Shown here: one piece after another, positions 28,082 through 39,200 of the stretch | Layout: each line of letters begins with the position of its first letter | Position numbering within the stretch: position 1 is the stretch's first letter | Origin: Legionellaceae bacterium | GTDB lineage: Bacteria > Pseudomonadota > Gammaproteobacteria > Legionellales > Legionellaceae | Length of the DNA stretch: 43,903 nt | Assembly (NCBI GenBank): GCA_030696305.1 | Contig: JAUYSP010000039.1 | Span: forward strand, 1-43,903 | Direction of reading: 5' to 3' | Translations under genes and position numbers: made by a program | Notes under the pieces: model-generated | Database searches by the model: none | What the model was told of the DNA's origin: nothing | What the model saw: the letters and a program-made list of their open reading frames with translations, nothing else

Positions 28082-29422
28082 ATGACTTATAAAAAAATAG
28101 CAGTAAATACCATGCTAGCACTTATGGCTACAACATTTGCCTTTCAAACACATGCTCTGCCAACTAGAGATACTCAAGGACAAGAGGACAATGCAGAACA
28201 ACAAATTCCGATGGAGGATGTACAACGTTTTTCTAATGCCTTAAATTTAATTAAAAAATATTATGTAAAACAAGTAGATGATAAAGTGTTGTTTGATAAT
28301 GCCATTCGAGGGATGCTTAGCGGCTTAGATCCTCATTCTGCTTATCTTGATGAAGAAGATTTTAAGGAATTACAAACCGCAACTAACGGCGAGTTTGGTG
28401 GGCTAGGAATTGAAGTCACCATGGAAGATGGCGTCGTCAAAGTCATTACCCCGTTAGTCGATACCCCCGCATTTAAAGCTGGCATAAAAGCTGGGGACTA
28501 TATTATTAAATTAGGCCCAAAATCGGTTCAAGGCCTACAATTGAAAGACGCTGTAAATTTAATGCGTGGCGCTCCTGGAAGCCCAATAGAATTGACTATC
28601 TTACGTAAAGGCGTTAATAAACCATTAGTATTTAAGCTATTACGTGAGAAAATCGAGATCAAAAGCGTTAAAAATCGCTTATTGGACCAACACTATGGTT
28701 ACGTCCGATTAACCCAATTCCAAGCAATGACTGACAAAGAAATGCAGCAAGCGATACAACAAATGAAAGTAAAAGCTGGTGGCCGATTGAAAGGGCTCGT
28801 ACTCGACTTACGTAACAATCCTGGTGGTTTACTCGACTCCGCCATTGATGTATCAGGTGCATTCTTGGATAAAGAAAAAAACGGCAAAGAAGAAATGATT
28901 GTTTACACACAAGGGAGATTACCGGGCTCTAAATTTACAGCCATGGCTACAGCTAATGACATTCTAAATAATGCACCAATGGTTGTGTTAATTAATAACG
29001 GTTCAGCATCAGCATCAGAAATTGTTGCTGGCGCATTAAAAGACAATAAACGAGCGATTATTCTTGGTACACGTAGTTTCGGTAAAGGCTCCGTACAAAC
29101 AGTCCTACCACTTGATGAAAAACGCGGAATTAAATTGACTACTGCCTTATATTTTACGCCATCAGGCACATCAATTCAGGCTCAGGGTATCACTCCAGAT
29201 ATTGTCGTTGAAGAAATAGCGGTACCTAAAAGTACAACAAAACCCGTATTTACTGGTTTTTCTGAAGCGGAGTTAAGTGGTCATTTGAATAATGGTAACT
29301 CGAGTCCAGATACGAAAATTGCCAGCCCAACCACAAGTGATGAAATCAATTTGTTGCATGAAGATTATCAATTATATGCCGCGTTAACCATTTTGAAAGG
29401 GTTAGCTGTGGCGCAACAATAA
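28082..29422 (+). CDS. ctpA: Carboxy-terminal processing protease, S41 family (CtpA)
   Basis: CtpA is a periplasmic serine protease that trims or degrades envelope proteins, often peptidoglycan hydrolases. The 446-residue precursor has a signal peptide (MTYKKIAVNTMLALMATTFAF then QTHA), a PDZ domain (about 95-175, GLGIEVTMEDGVVKVITPL) and the S41 core. The catalytic serine is in NNGSASASEIVAGAL and the lysine in FGKGSVQTVLPL. The ATG at 28082 has GGAGA about seven bases upstream and a good signal peptide; an earlier in-frame ATG eight codons upstream lies within envC. Fifteen bases separate it from icmH. Confidence 0.95.
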   Translation: MTYKKIAVNTMLALMATTFAFQTHALPTRDTQGQEDNAEQQIPMEDVQRFSNALNLIKKYYVKQVDDKVLFDNAIRGMLSGLDPHSAYLDEEDFKELQTATNGEFGGLGIEVTMEDGVVKVITPLVDTPAFKAGIKAGDYIIKLGPKSVQGLQLKDAVNLMRGAPGSPIELTILRKGVNKPLVFKLLREKIEIKSVKNRLLDQHYGYVRLTQFQAMTDKEMQQAIQQMKVKAGGRLKGLVLDLRNNPGGLLDSAIDVSGAFLDKEKNGKEEMIVYTQGRLPGSKFTAMATANDILNNAPMVVLINNGSASASEIVAGALKDNKRAIILGTRSFGKGSVQTVLPLDEKRGIKLTTALYFTPSGTSIQAQGITPDIVVEEIAVPKSTTKPVFTGFSEAELSGHLNNGNSSPDTKIASPTTSDEINLLHEDYQLYAALTILKGLAVAQQ

Positions 29423-29437
29423 TGAGGAGAAGTATCG

Positions 29438-30217
29438 ATGTCAGTTGAGTCACGATCCATTACTAAGGGGCTGAGTGTGCCTCGCCCCAATCAAGTTCCT
29501 AATGGATATTTTCGTTCGAAATTATTTTCAACGAGCTCAACAAACAACCCATTAGTTGCAGCGGCAAGTCCTTTACTATCTTTATTAGAGCGGCTATGCG
29601 TCTCTCCGACGCTGCCGCCAATTGAGCAAATGCGGGAAAATATCGAACATGAACTGTTTGCATTTAATAGCCGGCTTTCGTGTCAACAATATGTAGAGGA
29701 GTTTGTCACAATCGCGCATTATCTGTTATATGCCACTATTGATGAACTACTTGGCAAAAATTATATGCGATTGTATGGAGAGCATGCCGAATTCAAAGCC
29801 TTTACACCATCAACAGTAAACGAAGTGGGGCCGGAATATCAATTCTTCATAATAATCAATTACTTAAAAGAACGAGCCACCCAATATCTCGATTTAATCG
29901 AATTAGCTTACTATTGCCTTATCGCAGGTTTCGAAGGAGAGCATCACGTCCGCGCTGATGGTCGACAATTGTTAGATAATTTAATTGAAGAGTTACATCA
30001 ATTAATTTTACAACATCGAGCTAATAAACCTCATCAATTATTCAAAGAGCAATATGAACGTCTACCAGAAGCGAGCCGTTACAAACCACTTATTCTCGTA
30101 TCCTTTATCGCAATTTGCGTGTTAACATGTACTTATTTAGGCAGCAATACATTGCTTGAGCGGCAAGCCAAAGCAGTGTTATTCAAAAAAACTCAATATG
30201 CTCAGATGGATAATTAA
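29438..30217 (+). CDS. icmH: Type IVB secretion protein IcmH/DotU
   Basis: IcmH (DotU) with IcmF stabilises the Dot/Icm core complex at the inner membrane and cell pole; it is the counterpart of TssL in type VI secretion. The 259-residue protein has a cytoplasmic N-terminal domain (about 30-205, with IAHYLLYATIDELLGKNYM and YYCLIAGFEGEHHVRADG, typical DotU segments) and a single C-terminal membrane helix (about 214-233, LILVSFIAICVLTCTYLG). Length is close to that of Legionella IcmH (about 261). GAGGAG lies nine bases before the ATG. The stop codon overlaps the icmF start (TAATG), as in a coupled pair. Confidence 0.9.
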   Translation: MSVESRSITKGLSVPRPNQVPNGYFRSKLFSTSSTNNPLVAAASPLLSLLERLCVSPTLPPIEQMRENIEHELFAFNSRLSCQQYVEEFVTIAHYLLYATIDELLGKNYMRLYGEHAEFKAFTPSTVNEVGPEYQFFIIINYLKERATQYLDLIELAYYCLIAGFEGEHHVRADGRQLLDNLIEELHQLILQHRANKPHQLFKEQYERLPEASRYKPLILVSFIAICVLTCTYLGSNTLLERQAKAVLFKKTQYAQMDN

Positions 30218-33135
30218 TGGATCACTCTCTCCGTGCGTTATGTGACGCCTTAAAAAAAATCATCGCACAACTCAAACCCCAGCATAACCCTATAGCGCTT
30301 ACTTTACTTACAGGAAAGCGTCATCAAGGTAAATCTACTTTACTGCGCCAAAGCCAATTAGAGCACTATCCAATTCAAATAGAAGGCGCTGAAATTTATC
30401 ATAATCAGCATGGCATTATCCTTGAACTAAGTGAAAATTGGTTAAATGAAAGCAAACATTTACTTCAATATACCTTAAAACAAATCAATCGATGTCACCG
30501 ATTTATTAAAATCAGTGGGATTTTATTTTGTATTGATATCAACGAATTATTGGAAGCTGATTCCACTGAAATCAAAAAATTAATCCAAGCTCAAGCCCAA
30601 TTATTAGAGCGGTTTGGAACAGCGTTAGGATACCCAGTTGATTTAGCCCTTTTATTTACGAAATTAGATTTATTAGCCGGATTTTGTGATTTTTTCCAAA
30701 ATGAACACGCATCAGACTTACAAAAACCTTTGGGATTTTCCATCCATGAATCATCGCGAATGGATCAGGTACCTAATGCATTTAAAACTCAATTTGATCA
30801 ACTCATTGTAACTTTAGGTCAACAAGTTATAAACAAAGTACATCCCGTGAGATCAAGCATTAAACGCACCTTAATTCGCGAATTCCCATTACAATTGGCC
30901 AGTTTACGCAGTACCATTTTACCGCTCATTGATTTGATTTCACCTAAATTATTCCGCTTACAAGCACTCTATTTCACCAGTGCCGAACAAGGCGGCATCT
31001 CGACGGATAGGCTAAATAAAAAAATCAAACAAGAATATGCATTGACCCTGCAAGATCAATTTCATCAATCAACGAATTATCGTGCGTATTTTATTCAAGG
31101 TACGTTACATGCATTTCAAGTACAAACAAAGCAACCGATTCCTCAAATAACACTTCCTCATCGATGGGTAGGAGGATTGCTGATTGGATGCACTGTCGCT
31201 GGCGTTATTTGGATAGGCCACCAATACATGCACTCCTCTCAATTACTTGATACGGCGAGTAAAGAATTAATTGCGCTAGACAGTCTTGGAAAAAACCACA
31301 CACAAGACTCAACCACTTTTCATCTCGCAAAAGCATCCAATGCATTAGAACATATTCCATCCAACTCTATTTTATTGCCCACGATTCAAACACTAAAAAT
31401 GCAACTGCGCGCTAATACTAAACAGCAGGTAAATAGCAACTTTTTACCCAATTTGGTACATGATATTGAGCAGACAATTACTGACTCTCAAGCATCTCAA
31501 ATCGCTCGTTATCAAGCATTAAAAGTGTATTTAATGTTAGGTGATAAAGAACATTTTTCTGAAGAAGCGGTACTGACCTGGTTTCGTGATCATTGGCAAG
31601 ATGGAACAAAGAAATCCACTATTGATGGAAAATTGGCATTATTAGCACGTGTCCTGCATCAATCTACAAAAAAAATTACAATCAACAAACAAATTGTTAC
31701 GGATACGCGTAACTTTTTAAATGCCTTACCAACAAGCTATTTATATTATTCTCTGGCTAAAACACATTTTTCAAGTGATACCCTTACAGTGACCGCAAAT
31801 GGATTTGTTATACCTACAGATAAAATACCAGTTTATTTAACAAAATCGGGGTTTCAAAACGTAATTAATCAACTTCCCTCTATTATCCAAACATTAAAAA
31901 ATGAAAATTGGATTTTAGCTCGTCAAGATTTGAACGAATTACCCGTTTTATTACAACAAGCCTATTGCTATGAATATGTAATTTGGTGGCAACACTTTAT
32001 GCAGGGTAGCCATCCCTCTCACGTTCAAGACTACGAACAAGCATACCAGTTGATGCAAACGCTTCGTCAATCGAACACAATTGGCAGCTTAATTGACATT
32101 ATACAACAACAAACTCGCCCAGATACAAGCACTAATTCAGCCCTATTCAATCAAGAAATTGCAAGTAAATTCAGCGAGTTAAATTTAACAAGCGAATCCT
32201 CTATTCGTCATTTAACGCAAACCTTAAATGAACTAGAAAAGTTTTTGCAAACGTTATCTGTAGTGAACGATCAAGGGAAAACAGCCTTTAATCTAACTAA
32301 AGCACGGTTCCAAGGTGATGCACAGGCTAATCCCCTTACTGCCTTATATGAACAACAACGTCAACTCCCTGAACCCCTCACCTCTTGGGCAAAACAACTG
32401 GCTGATGACTCGTGGTTTACGCTAATCAGCAACAGTCGGACCTATATTAATCACCAATGGCAAGAACAAGTTTTTCGGCCCTACCAGACCAATATTGCCA
32501 ATCGCTATCCATTTGATATCGCACAAACAGATGAAATATCGATTAATGACTTTAACCGATTTTTTTCCACTCATGGCACCTTAAATCGCTTCATGACAGA
32601 TTATCTAAAACCATTTTTAGATACGTCCAAAGCACAATGGCAATTAAAAGAAGTAAACAATTATGTATTACCTATCTCATCTGACATGGTTAACGAATTG
32701 ATTCGAGCAAATGTGATTACAAACATGTTTTTCCCCGATGAGGGCGATACGAGTCAAATTGAATTTAGTTTACAAAAAGTCAGTTTAGACCCTATTGTTG
32801 CGAGCCTACAATTAACTATCGGCGACACAAAATTAAAAGATACCCAAGCCAGCGATTCATTCACCGAGTTTCATTGGCCTCAAGCAAATGCTCAATTAAT
32901 TGTTAACTCGATTGAAGGCCAACATTATGAGCTTGAAGAATTAGGAGCCTGGGCATTTTTCAAACTCTTACAAAAAGTCAACGTATTAGTCGATGAGCAA
33001 GACAGCACGAATTTGCAAATCCTATTCGAAATCAATGGTAATTCAGGCCGCTATTTGTTGAAAGCACAAAGCCCTGTCAATCCGTTTATTCCGGGTATTT
33101 TGAATGAGTTTAATTTAGTGGATTCTATTGTTTAA
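30217..33135 (+). CDS. icmF: Type IVB secretion protein IcmF
   Basis: IcmF is the large inner-membrane partner of IcmH in the Dot/Icm system; TssM is its type VI counterpart. The 972-residue protein has a P-loop-like GKRHQGKST near residues 30-38. A GTPase-like cytoplasmic domain follows, then one clear membrane helix at about residues 316-336 (VGGLLIGCTVAGVIWIGHQY), then a long periplasmic part. Total length is close to Legionella IcmF (about 973). No membrane hairpin is visible before the P-loop, unlike TssM. It overlaps icmH at TAATG and ends in a hairpin shared with the converging giant gene. Whether the rest of the dot/icm system is present cannot be seen in this window. Confidence 0.9.
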   Translation: MDHSLRALCDALKKIIAQLKPQHNPIALTLLTGKRHQGKSTLLRQSQLEHYPIQIEGAEIYHNQHGIILELSENWLNESKHLLQYTLKQINRCHRFIKISGILFCIDINELLEADSTEIKKLIQAQAQLLERFGTALGYPVDLALLFTKLDLLAGFCDFFQNEHASDLQKPLGFSIHESSRMDQVPNAFKTQFDQLIVTLGQQVINKVHPVRSSIKRTLIREFPLQLASLRSTILPLIDLISPKLFRLQALYFTSAEQGGISTDRLNKKIKQEYALTLQDQFHQSTNYRAYFIQGTLHAFQVQTKQPIPQITLPHRWVGGLLIGCTVAGVIWIGHQYMHSSQLLDTASKELIALDSLGKNHTQDSTTFHLAKASNALEHIPSNSILLPTIQTLKMQLRANTKQQVNSNFLPNLVHDIEQTITDSQASQIARYQALKVYLMLGDKEHFSEEAVLTWFRDHWQDGTKKSTIDGKLALLARVLHQSTKKITINKQIVTDTRNFLNALPTSYLYYSLAKTHFSSDTLTVTANGFVIPTDKIPVYLTKSGFQNVINQLPSIIQTLKNENWILARQDLNELPVLLQQAYCYEYVIWWQHFMQGSHPSHVQDYEQAYQLMQTLRQSNTIGSLIDIIQQQTRPDTSTNSALFNQEIASKFSELNLTSESSIRHLTQTLNELEKFLQTLSVVNDQGKTAFNLTKARFQGDAQANPLTALYEQQRQLPEPLTSWAKQLADDSWFTLISNSRTYINHQWQEQVFRPYQTNIANRYPFDIAQTDEISINDFNRFFSTHGTLNRFMTDYLKPFLDTSKAQWQLKEVNNYVLPISSDMVNELIRANVITNMFFPDEGDTSQIEFSLQKVSLDPIVASLQLTIGDTKLKDTQASDSFTEFHWPQANAQLIVNSIEGQHYELEELGAWAFFKLLQKVNVLVDEQDSTNLQILFEINGNSGRYLLKAQSPVNPFIPGILNEFNLVDSIV

Positions 33136-33185
33136 CGATATGTATTATTTAATTTGACTCTATTACACTCGACTTTATAAACATA

Positions 33186-33218
33186 CCGTCTTTGCTAGCG
33201 TTAGCGAAGCAAAGACGG
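33186..33218. terminator. Hairpin between icmF and the giant SecA-like gene
   Basis: The 11-bp perfect arms CCGTCTTTGCT and AGCAAAGACGG enclose an 11-base loop. ATTTT follows on the plus strand, so it can end the gpmI-icmF transcript. It lies 16 bases after the end of the converging giant gene and may serve both strands. Its loop (AGCGTTAGCGA) resembles the TTGCGAGGAGC/GCGACG palindrome in the Ku remnant, so it may derive from a repeat. Confidence 0.6.
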
Positions 33219-33233
33219 ATTTTAAACTGATCT

Positions 33234-36200
33234 TCACGCAGATATTTTTTGGCTCTGTATTTCCGAGTCTGGCGTTTCCGACGATGCATCTGAATCATCC
33301 AAACTCGAAACAGTATCTGAAGTCGCAACTGAAGAAACCTGCCACTTAGCATCATTAACAACTCGTGATTGTTCCTCTATCGAATCCACTATCGAATTAA
33401 TTACATCAACCACAACTTCGCGAGCAACCGAGGTATTCGGAACTTTGGAACGTAGCTCTGCTTCAAAATCCAACAAGTCACCTAACGAATCGAATCGTCT
33501 CGTCATTAAATTAGGAGCGCATTTATCAAGACGCTCTTGAATAATCGCTTTATTTGCTGCTACCTCTGCTAGTTGTGATTGCCAACTCGCAATCTGTTGT
33601 TTTATTGACAAATCCCCTGTTGACGCCAATGGCCTAGTTGTAGATGATATGCTGGTGGCTGGAGCGCCCTTTTTAGTGGTCTTAAACATACTCATTATGC
33701 CTGCTACTGCACGAAATCTAGATGAGGAAGCCTGACCAGCAGGTAGCTCGTTTCTCAAAATAGGTGGCTCACCTGTGGGAGATACATTTTCTTGTGGATC
33801 GTTTGTTTTAGTCCATTCGAGCTGTATCGCGCTTTCTTTTTCATTTAAAACTCTCAAACTTTCTTGGAGTGCCTTTCGTCTTGGATCATGAGAGAAGCCC
33901 GCTATCTCTATAGGGTCATCGCATTGAATAACTAAATCAAAGTAAGCATTAAACCCTGTATGACCAGGTTTTATCTCCAATTTATTAAATTTGTTCGTTG
34001 GGAATATACATTTTAATGAGGTCCGTAATTTTGCCTCTTTTTTAGATAAGAACAACGCTCCACGAACTGGATCCACCCCAGGATTATCCTGCTCGATATT
34101 TTTTCGCACTGCCGACAACGTTTTTATTAATTGCGGTATCGGATCACGCGGTACGGAAATAAAAAGTGATGAAAAACGAGTTAGTAAATCAGGTTTAATA
34201 ACAAATTTGTCTTTAGCTTGATGCTGAAGATAATGCAGTAACTCGTCGACAACAGCTAAACCATCATTATCTTCTTGTATCGCTTTTAATCTATCAACCA
34301 CCTTTGTCCACTCGGTGGTATCTGTGACTTGTAGAGCCGCTAATTCAGACCAAAAATCATATAAATAAGCCTGGCACTTTCCAGCCTCATAACTCTCATG
34401 ATGTGCTGTCGCAGCGTATCCACCTACCTGAACCAAACAGTCAAACTGAGCTAAAGCTTGGGCAATAACCTGGCGAGTATCTGGATATCCGAAGAAATAT
34501 CCAAATGGAAAATAATACCACATACTCTTTAACGTCATCTCATAGTGACATAATGCTTTATGTAATGCGCTGATAGCCCTATCATCCTGAGGGCTGTGAA
34601 CAACAGCATCTGCCATTTTCCACAAATCCTGCGCTGCCTGAGTTACTATAGAATATTCGATCTGAGTACAATAAAAGCTTTTGGGATTTTTTGCCCAAGC
34701 GAACTGTTTACATATATCTGCGGCTAAATTCTGAGAAAGATTGTTTATATGCTTTAATTTTAACTGATTAAGTTGTGCTTTTAAAAGTGCGTTAGGCTCT
34801 TGAAAAAAGCATTCTTGAATTTCATCCTTTATTCCAACACCAGCAGTGTGACTTCCAGCGATAGCGTCGCCACTCCCAGCAATACTCTCGGCACTCCCAG
34901 CAACGCTTTCGTCACTCCCAACAACACTTTCGTCACTCCCAACAACACTTTCGTCATCCCGAACGGAGTGAGGGATCTCCTTACGCTCGGAAGATGTCTC
35001 GCGTTGCTCGACATGACGTTGGAACTGAATTTTTTCTTCCATCGCTTCATACAATTTAACCAGCTCAATAACCGTAGATTGCAATGATAATTGCTCGTCG
35101 ATATTACAGGGTTTGAAGTTATCCAATTCAGAAATGAAATGTTCGATCCGCTTAAAAACATCATTATCTTTATTATCAAGCAATTTAATCTTAAACGATG
35201 AGTAATTAATAATCGCTTCAAAAGAATGAACTGCATGCTCTTTAATAAGTGCCATCGCCTCATCTTTCATGAGACCACCATCAAAGTGCAGTACCGCCCA
35301 TGCTGGATTTGAAGCTAATTCAACAATTTTCTTAGTGCGCGCTTCAGTCAGACGACATGCCCGCTCTGTATTAACCCGATCACGATGTAATCTCAGTTTA
35401 CGATAAGTTAACTCTTCAGTCAGATCATCATTTTTGAGGTAGCCGATTCGTGCCTTATCTTTAACTGTCAAAACCAATGGATATTTCTTTATTTGGTCTT
35501 CAACTATTATTTGAAATTGCTTCCATATATTAACTGCCTCTTTCTCAAACGTTGCCTGGGCCGCATCCAATTTTTCCCGTTCAAGGGAACCATCCTCCTT
35601 TCTGCGAACATAAAGATTGATCAACTCTGGTCCGGAATCACGTAAGCATTTGTTCCAACAATCGTTTAATGCTTGGATGAGTTCTCCACGCAACTGCATT
35701 AATTGATTATTTAAATTGTGTTGATGAGAAACATCTTCTGCTGTAACGTCTTGATTTGCTTCGGTGGCTTTTTTTGTACAACCCCGATTAGTACCATTCT
35801 CACCAAATAATGCGCTTTTCCAAGCATCAAATTGATTAAATACAACCTGTTGAATTTCATCTATTTCTTGCAAATAATACCGCTGAATAGCACTTTCTTC
35901 ATTCAGTTTTTCTTGCTGCGCTTCAATTTGTCGCTCACGCTCTGATCGACGAGAGCCCACTAAATAACTTAAATAACCATCCAATGAAAAACCATCGCCT
36001 TCATAAATAGCCAAGTATTTACCATTTTGTCCTTTACGTGCAGCTCGGCCTTTAATTTGTCGGGTATTACGGGGGGTATCAAGACAGGTTTGAATAACAA
36101 ATAAACCCTCAACATGCTTCGGGTCAATATCTGTACCACGTCCTAATAGTGGCGTACCTACTGTTAGTTTATTATCACGAGCGGCGATTTTTAACATCTC

Positions 36201-39200
36201 TGCGCGTTGTTCATCTGTTTCCATACCACTGATTTTCTGTACCCGCTCTTTACCAAATTCCTTTACCAATTTATCGTATAAAGCCTCAGCGCGATTTTTA
36301 TCTTTAGTAATCAGTAAAATGGGTTGTTTTTTCAATTCAGCAGCAACGGGCCGACCCAAAGCAGCAGATAAATGTTGCATCGCGAAAAGGTAAGTTTGAG
36401 AAATCCGATCCAATAACTTAATGACAAAATAAGGTAAGTAAACATCCTCCCAGTGAGCATATTTAATCGCATCAATAATTGCTTGATCATGCATAGACTG
36501 CGTCACTAGTCGGGGCATCAACTCAGCACAATTGCCTTGTTTATGCTGAGGAATCGAAAACGCATACATACCATATTTGTCTTGCTGTTCAAGTAATTCT
36601 TTATCGGTCCCTGGCGTACCGGTAAGACCAATCATGATAGAAAATAAACGCATATAGGCCATACTTGAACGTGTTGCTATACAAACTGGCTCAGGATCAA
36701 TTGGAAATTCAGCAGTTGATTTATTTGTTTTTTGTAAATGAGCGTGTAAACAAGGATGTCGGCCATCCAAATAAGTCCCGCCGTGTTGGGGCACGCCACT
36801 CTCATTAAACGGTACGGCCACTGAATAACCCGTTTCGTTACCATGCTCATCTTGAGTCGATACCGCAAAATCCCTACCCTCTACAAACCCTTGCGCATCA
36901 CAGGCACTATCAATCAACGTATTGAGCTTTCCAGCCCAAGTAACAATGTGTTGTTTTTTCTCATCAGCACCTGGTTGTGTATCAGCGAACGCTTCTAGAT
37001 AGAGTTTCAGCCGGCGAACATCCTCGGCTTCATCCCAAGCATTATTTGGATCGACATTCCGAAATTTTTCGCCTTGAACGAATTGATTGACCGCCGTATA
37101 AATCCAAGCGTGTGGGTTTTTACCTTGTTGATCTTCTGCCACAGGAACCGAATATTTAAATTGAGTCCGATCATCCATCGTGTAATCGTACTCATCCATA
37201 ACCAAATACATCGGACATATTTTACCATCATCTTTCGATTGATCTAAACTCCACCCTTCCAATTCAGCTCTGGAACAAAAATTAGATAAGTCACCTACAG
37301 TTCCATAATTAATGCCCCCAATACAATAGCTATCTTCTTTCGAGCCAGATCCAATAACTGATGACTTAATATCTAATGCTTTGAAAAAGCGGTCATTATG
37401 TTTATCATAATAATCTTGTCTTACCAGTGTTCGATTAGCAGTTGGCACATGCACCGTACCACCTTTAGCCGCAAGTAAAACAGAAAATAGAGCGGTAGTA
37501 ATACTTTTACCTTCACCAGTATTAATACCAAACAATTGACGCTCAGGGTTATCCAAAGAATAAATAAGAGACAGCATTTGGGTCGAATTCGGTACTCTAC
37601 CCGTACTACGATAGTATTGCTCTCTCATTACCGCCAGCAATTGTAAGGTTAAAGTACGATGCTTAGGATCAGACAAATAAGCTGGCGAATTAGATGCTGA
37701 TTCGGCTGCTTGAAATGCATCTTTCAATGCTTTGGCTAACGATCTTAACTCTTTACGACTGCATTCGTTTAATTTAAATTTGTTTTTTGGTGTACCATCT
37801 TCCGTAGTTAGCTCAATTGACTTACCTTTGTGATCACACGGATAAAAAGAATGGTCTTGACCAATCGCATTCACATAATCAAACTGTAATTTCAAATTAA
37901 CTTGCTGCGTTTCACTTAAATATTGATTATCAAGCAAGCGACGAATGCCACCAATAACAGGGACAACCGATGTCGTATCAAAACTGGCTTGCATTTTGCT
38001 CCAGTTTTCTACTCCATAGGGATGACGATCAAATTCAATTTGAAAACTCTCGAGCGTCCCACTAGTCAGCGCTTGAATAAATTTATTATTTTCCGGATAG
38101 GGTTCTGAATCAAATAAAACATCACACATCTCAGTGAGTTTAGTCTGATCAAGTTTTTCTAACCCATTCACTATATTCTTAACATCAGTTAACGTAACGG
38201 GATTTTCTATCGTTTGATTGAGATCAAGTGCTTCAAAGATCACTGACCATTTAGCAAGTATTGTTGGATCAGTTGGTAAAATGCCTAATAAATCAAAATA
38301 ATCATTCAAATCGGTATTACTTTGAATTGTTTGCAATAGTAAGACAATATACGGAACAACTTTTGATCCTTGTTCTTTAATAATATGCGTAGTTCGCCCC
38401 ATAAAATCATTGTTAGGAGAAATTTCAGGGCTAGATGTCGCTAGAGAAAGTACTCGAATGAACTGCTTAAGAAAAACAGCACTACTTTCAGGGCAATTTT
38501 TTTGCACGTCAATCACTGCATCCAAAGGAAATGGATGGTCATGTTGCAAATTATGCGCCACTGACATCTTAAAAAATTGCTTGATCTGATCTTCATCAAA
38601 GTTTTGTTGATAATCACTTAATAGCTCTAAACCGGCTAATACTTGACCTAGTCGAGCCTTATTACCCGATTCAGGTGGGTATTTGTTTAATTCAGCCATC
38701 ACCAAATCTAGCTGTTCGACCACCGACATGCTTTTCAGCTTACTAAACACGCCAAACATACGAGATAGGTCTTTAAAGTCCCATTGTTCGTAACTATTAT
38801 TCTTAAATAAAATATCTAAGCATTTTTGATAATCATCTTTATTTTTGTTTCTTAAGCGAATTAAGGAGTTAATAAATACGTTTAAGCGATTCACCCGTAT
38901 GCCATAATCATTAAATACTTCACTCACTGATAGAATGGGTGCATTACCCAATAAAGCCGTTATTAATTCAACCTCGTTATGAATTTCACTGTCAGTTAGT
39001 TGTGTAATAATTGAATAATCACTTACTTCTGCTTGTTGATAAGGCTTAGTGATTTTACTTTTTATTGTATTAATCGCATCGGTGTTATTTGCTGTCTGAG
39101 TTATTTTTTCTACTTTTTTCGTAGTACGGTTAGAGTAGTATAGCTCTCCTTTATACATAATGATGGCGTCTTGCCCCAATGATCTACACCTAGTTAACTC

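Noticed and set aside
33186-33218. Small RNA or attachment site between icmF and the giant gene
   Set aside because: A simple hairpin between convergent genes is better explained as a terminator or repeat; no tRNA or integrase is near.
34850-35018. CRISPR array
   Set aside because: Repeats are contiguous 21-bp units with no spacers and lie in frame within a gene.
34829-35263. Open frame on the minus strand with repeated VLLGVTK units
   Set aside because: It is an out-of-frame reading of the 21-bp tandem repeat within the giant gene, without a ribosome-binding site or recognisable protein.
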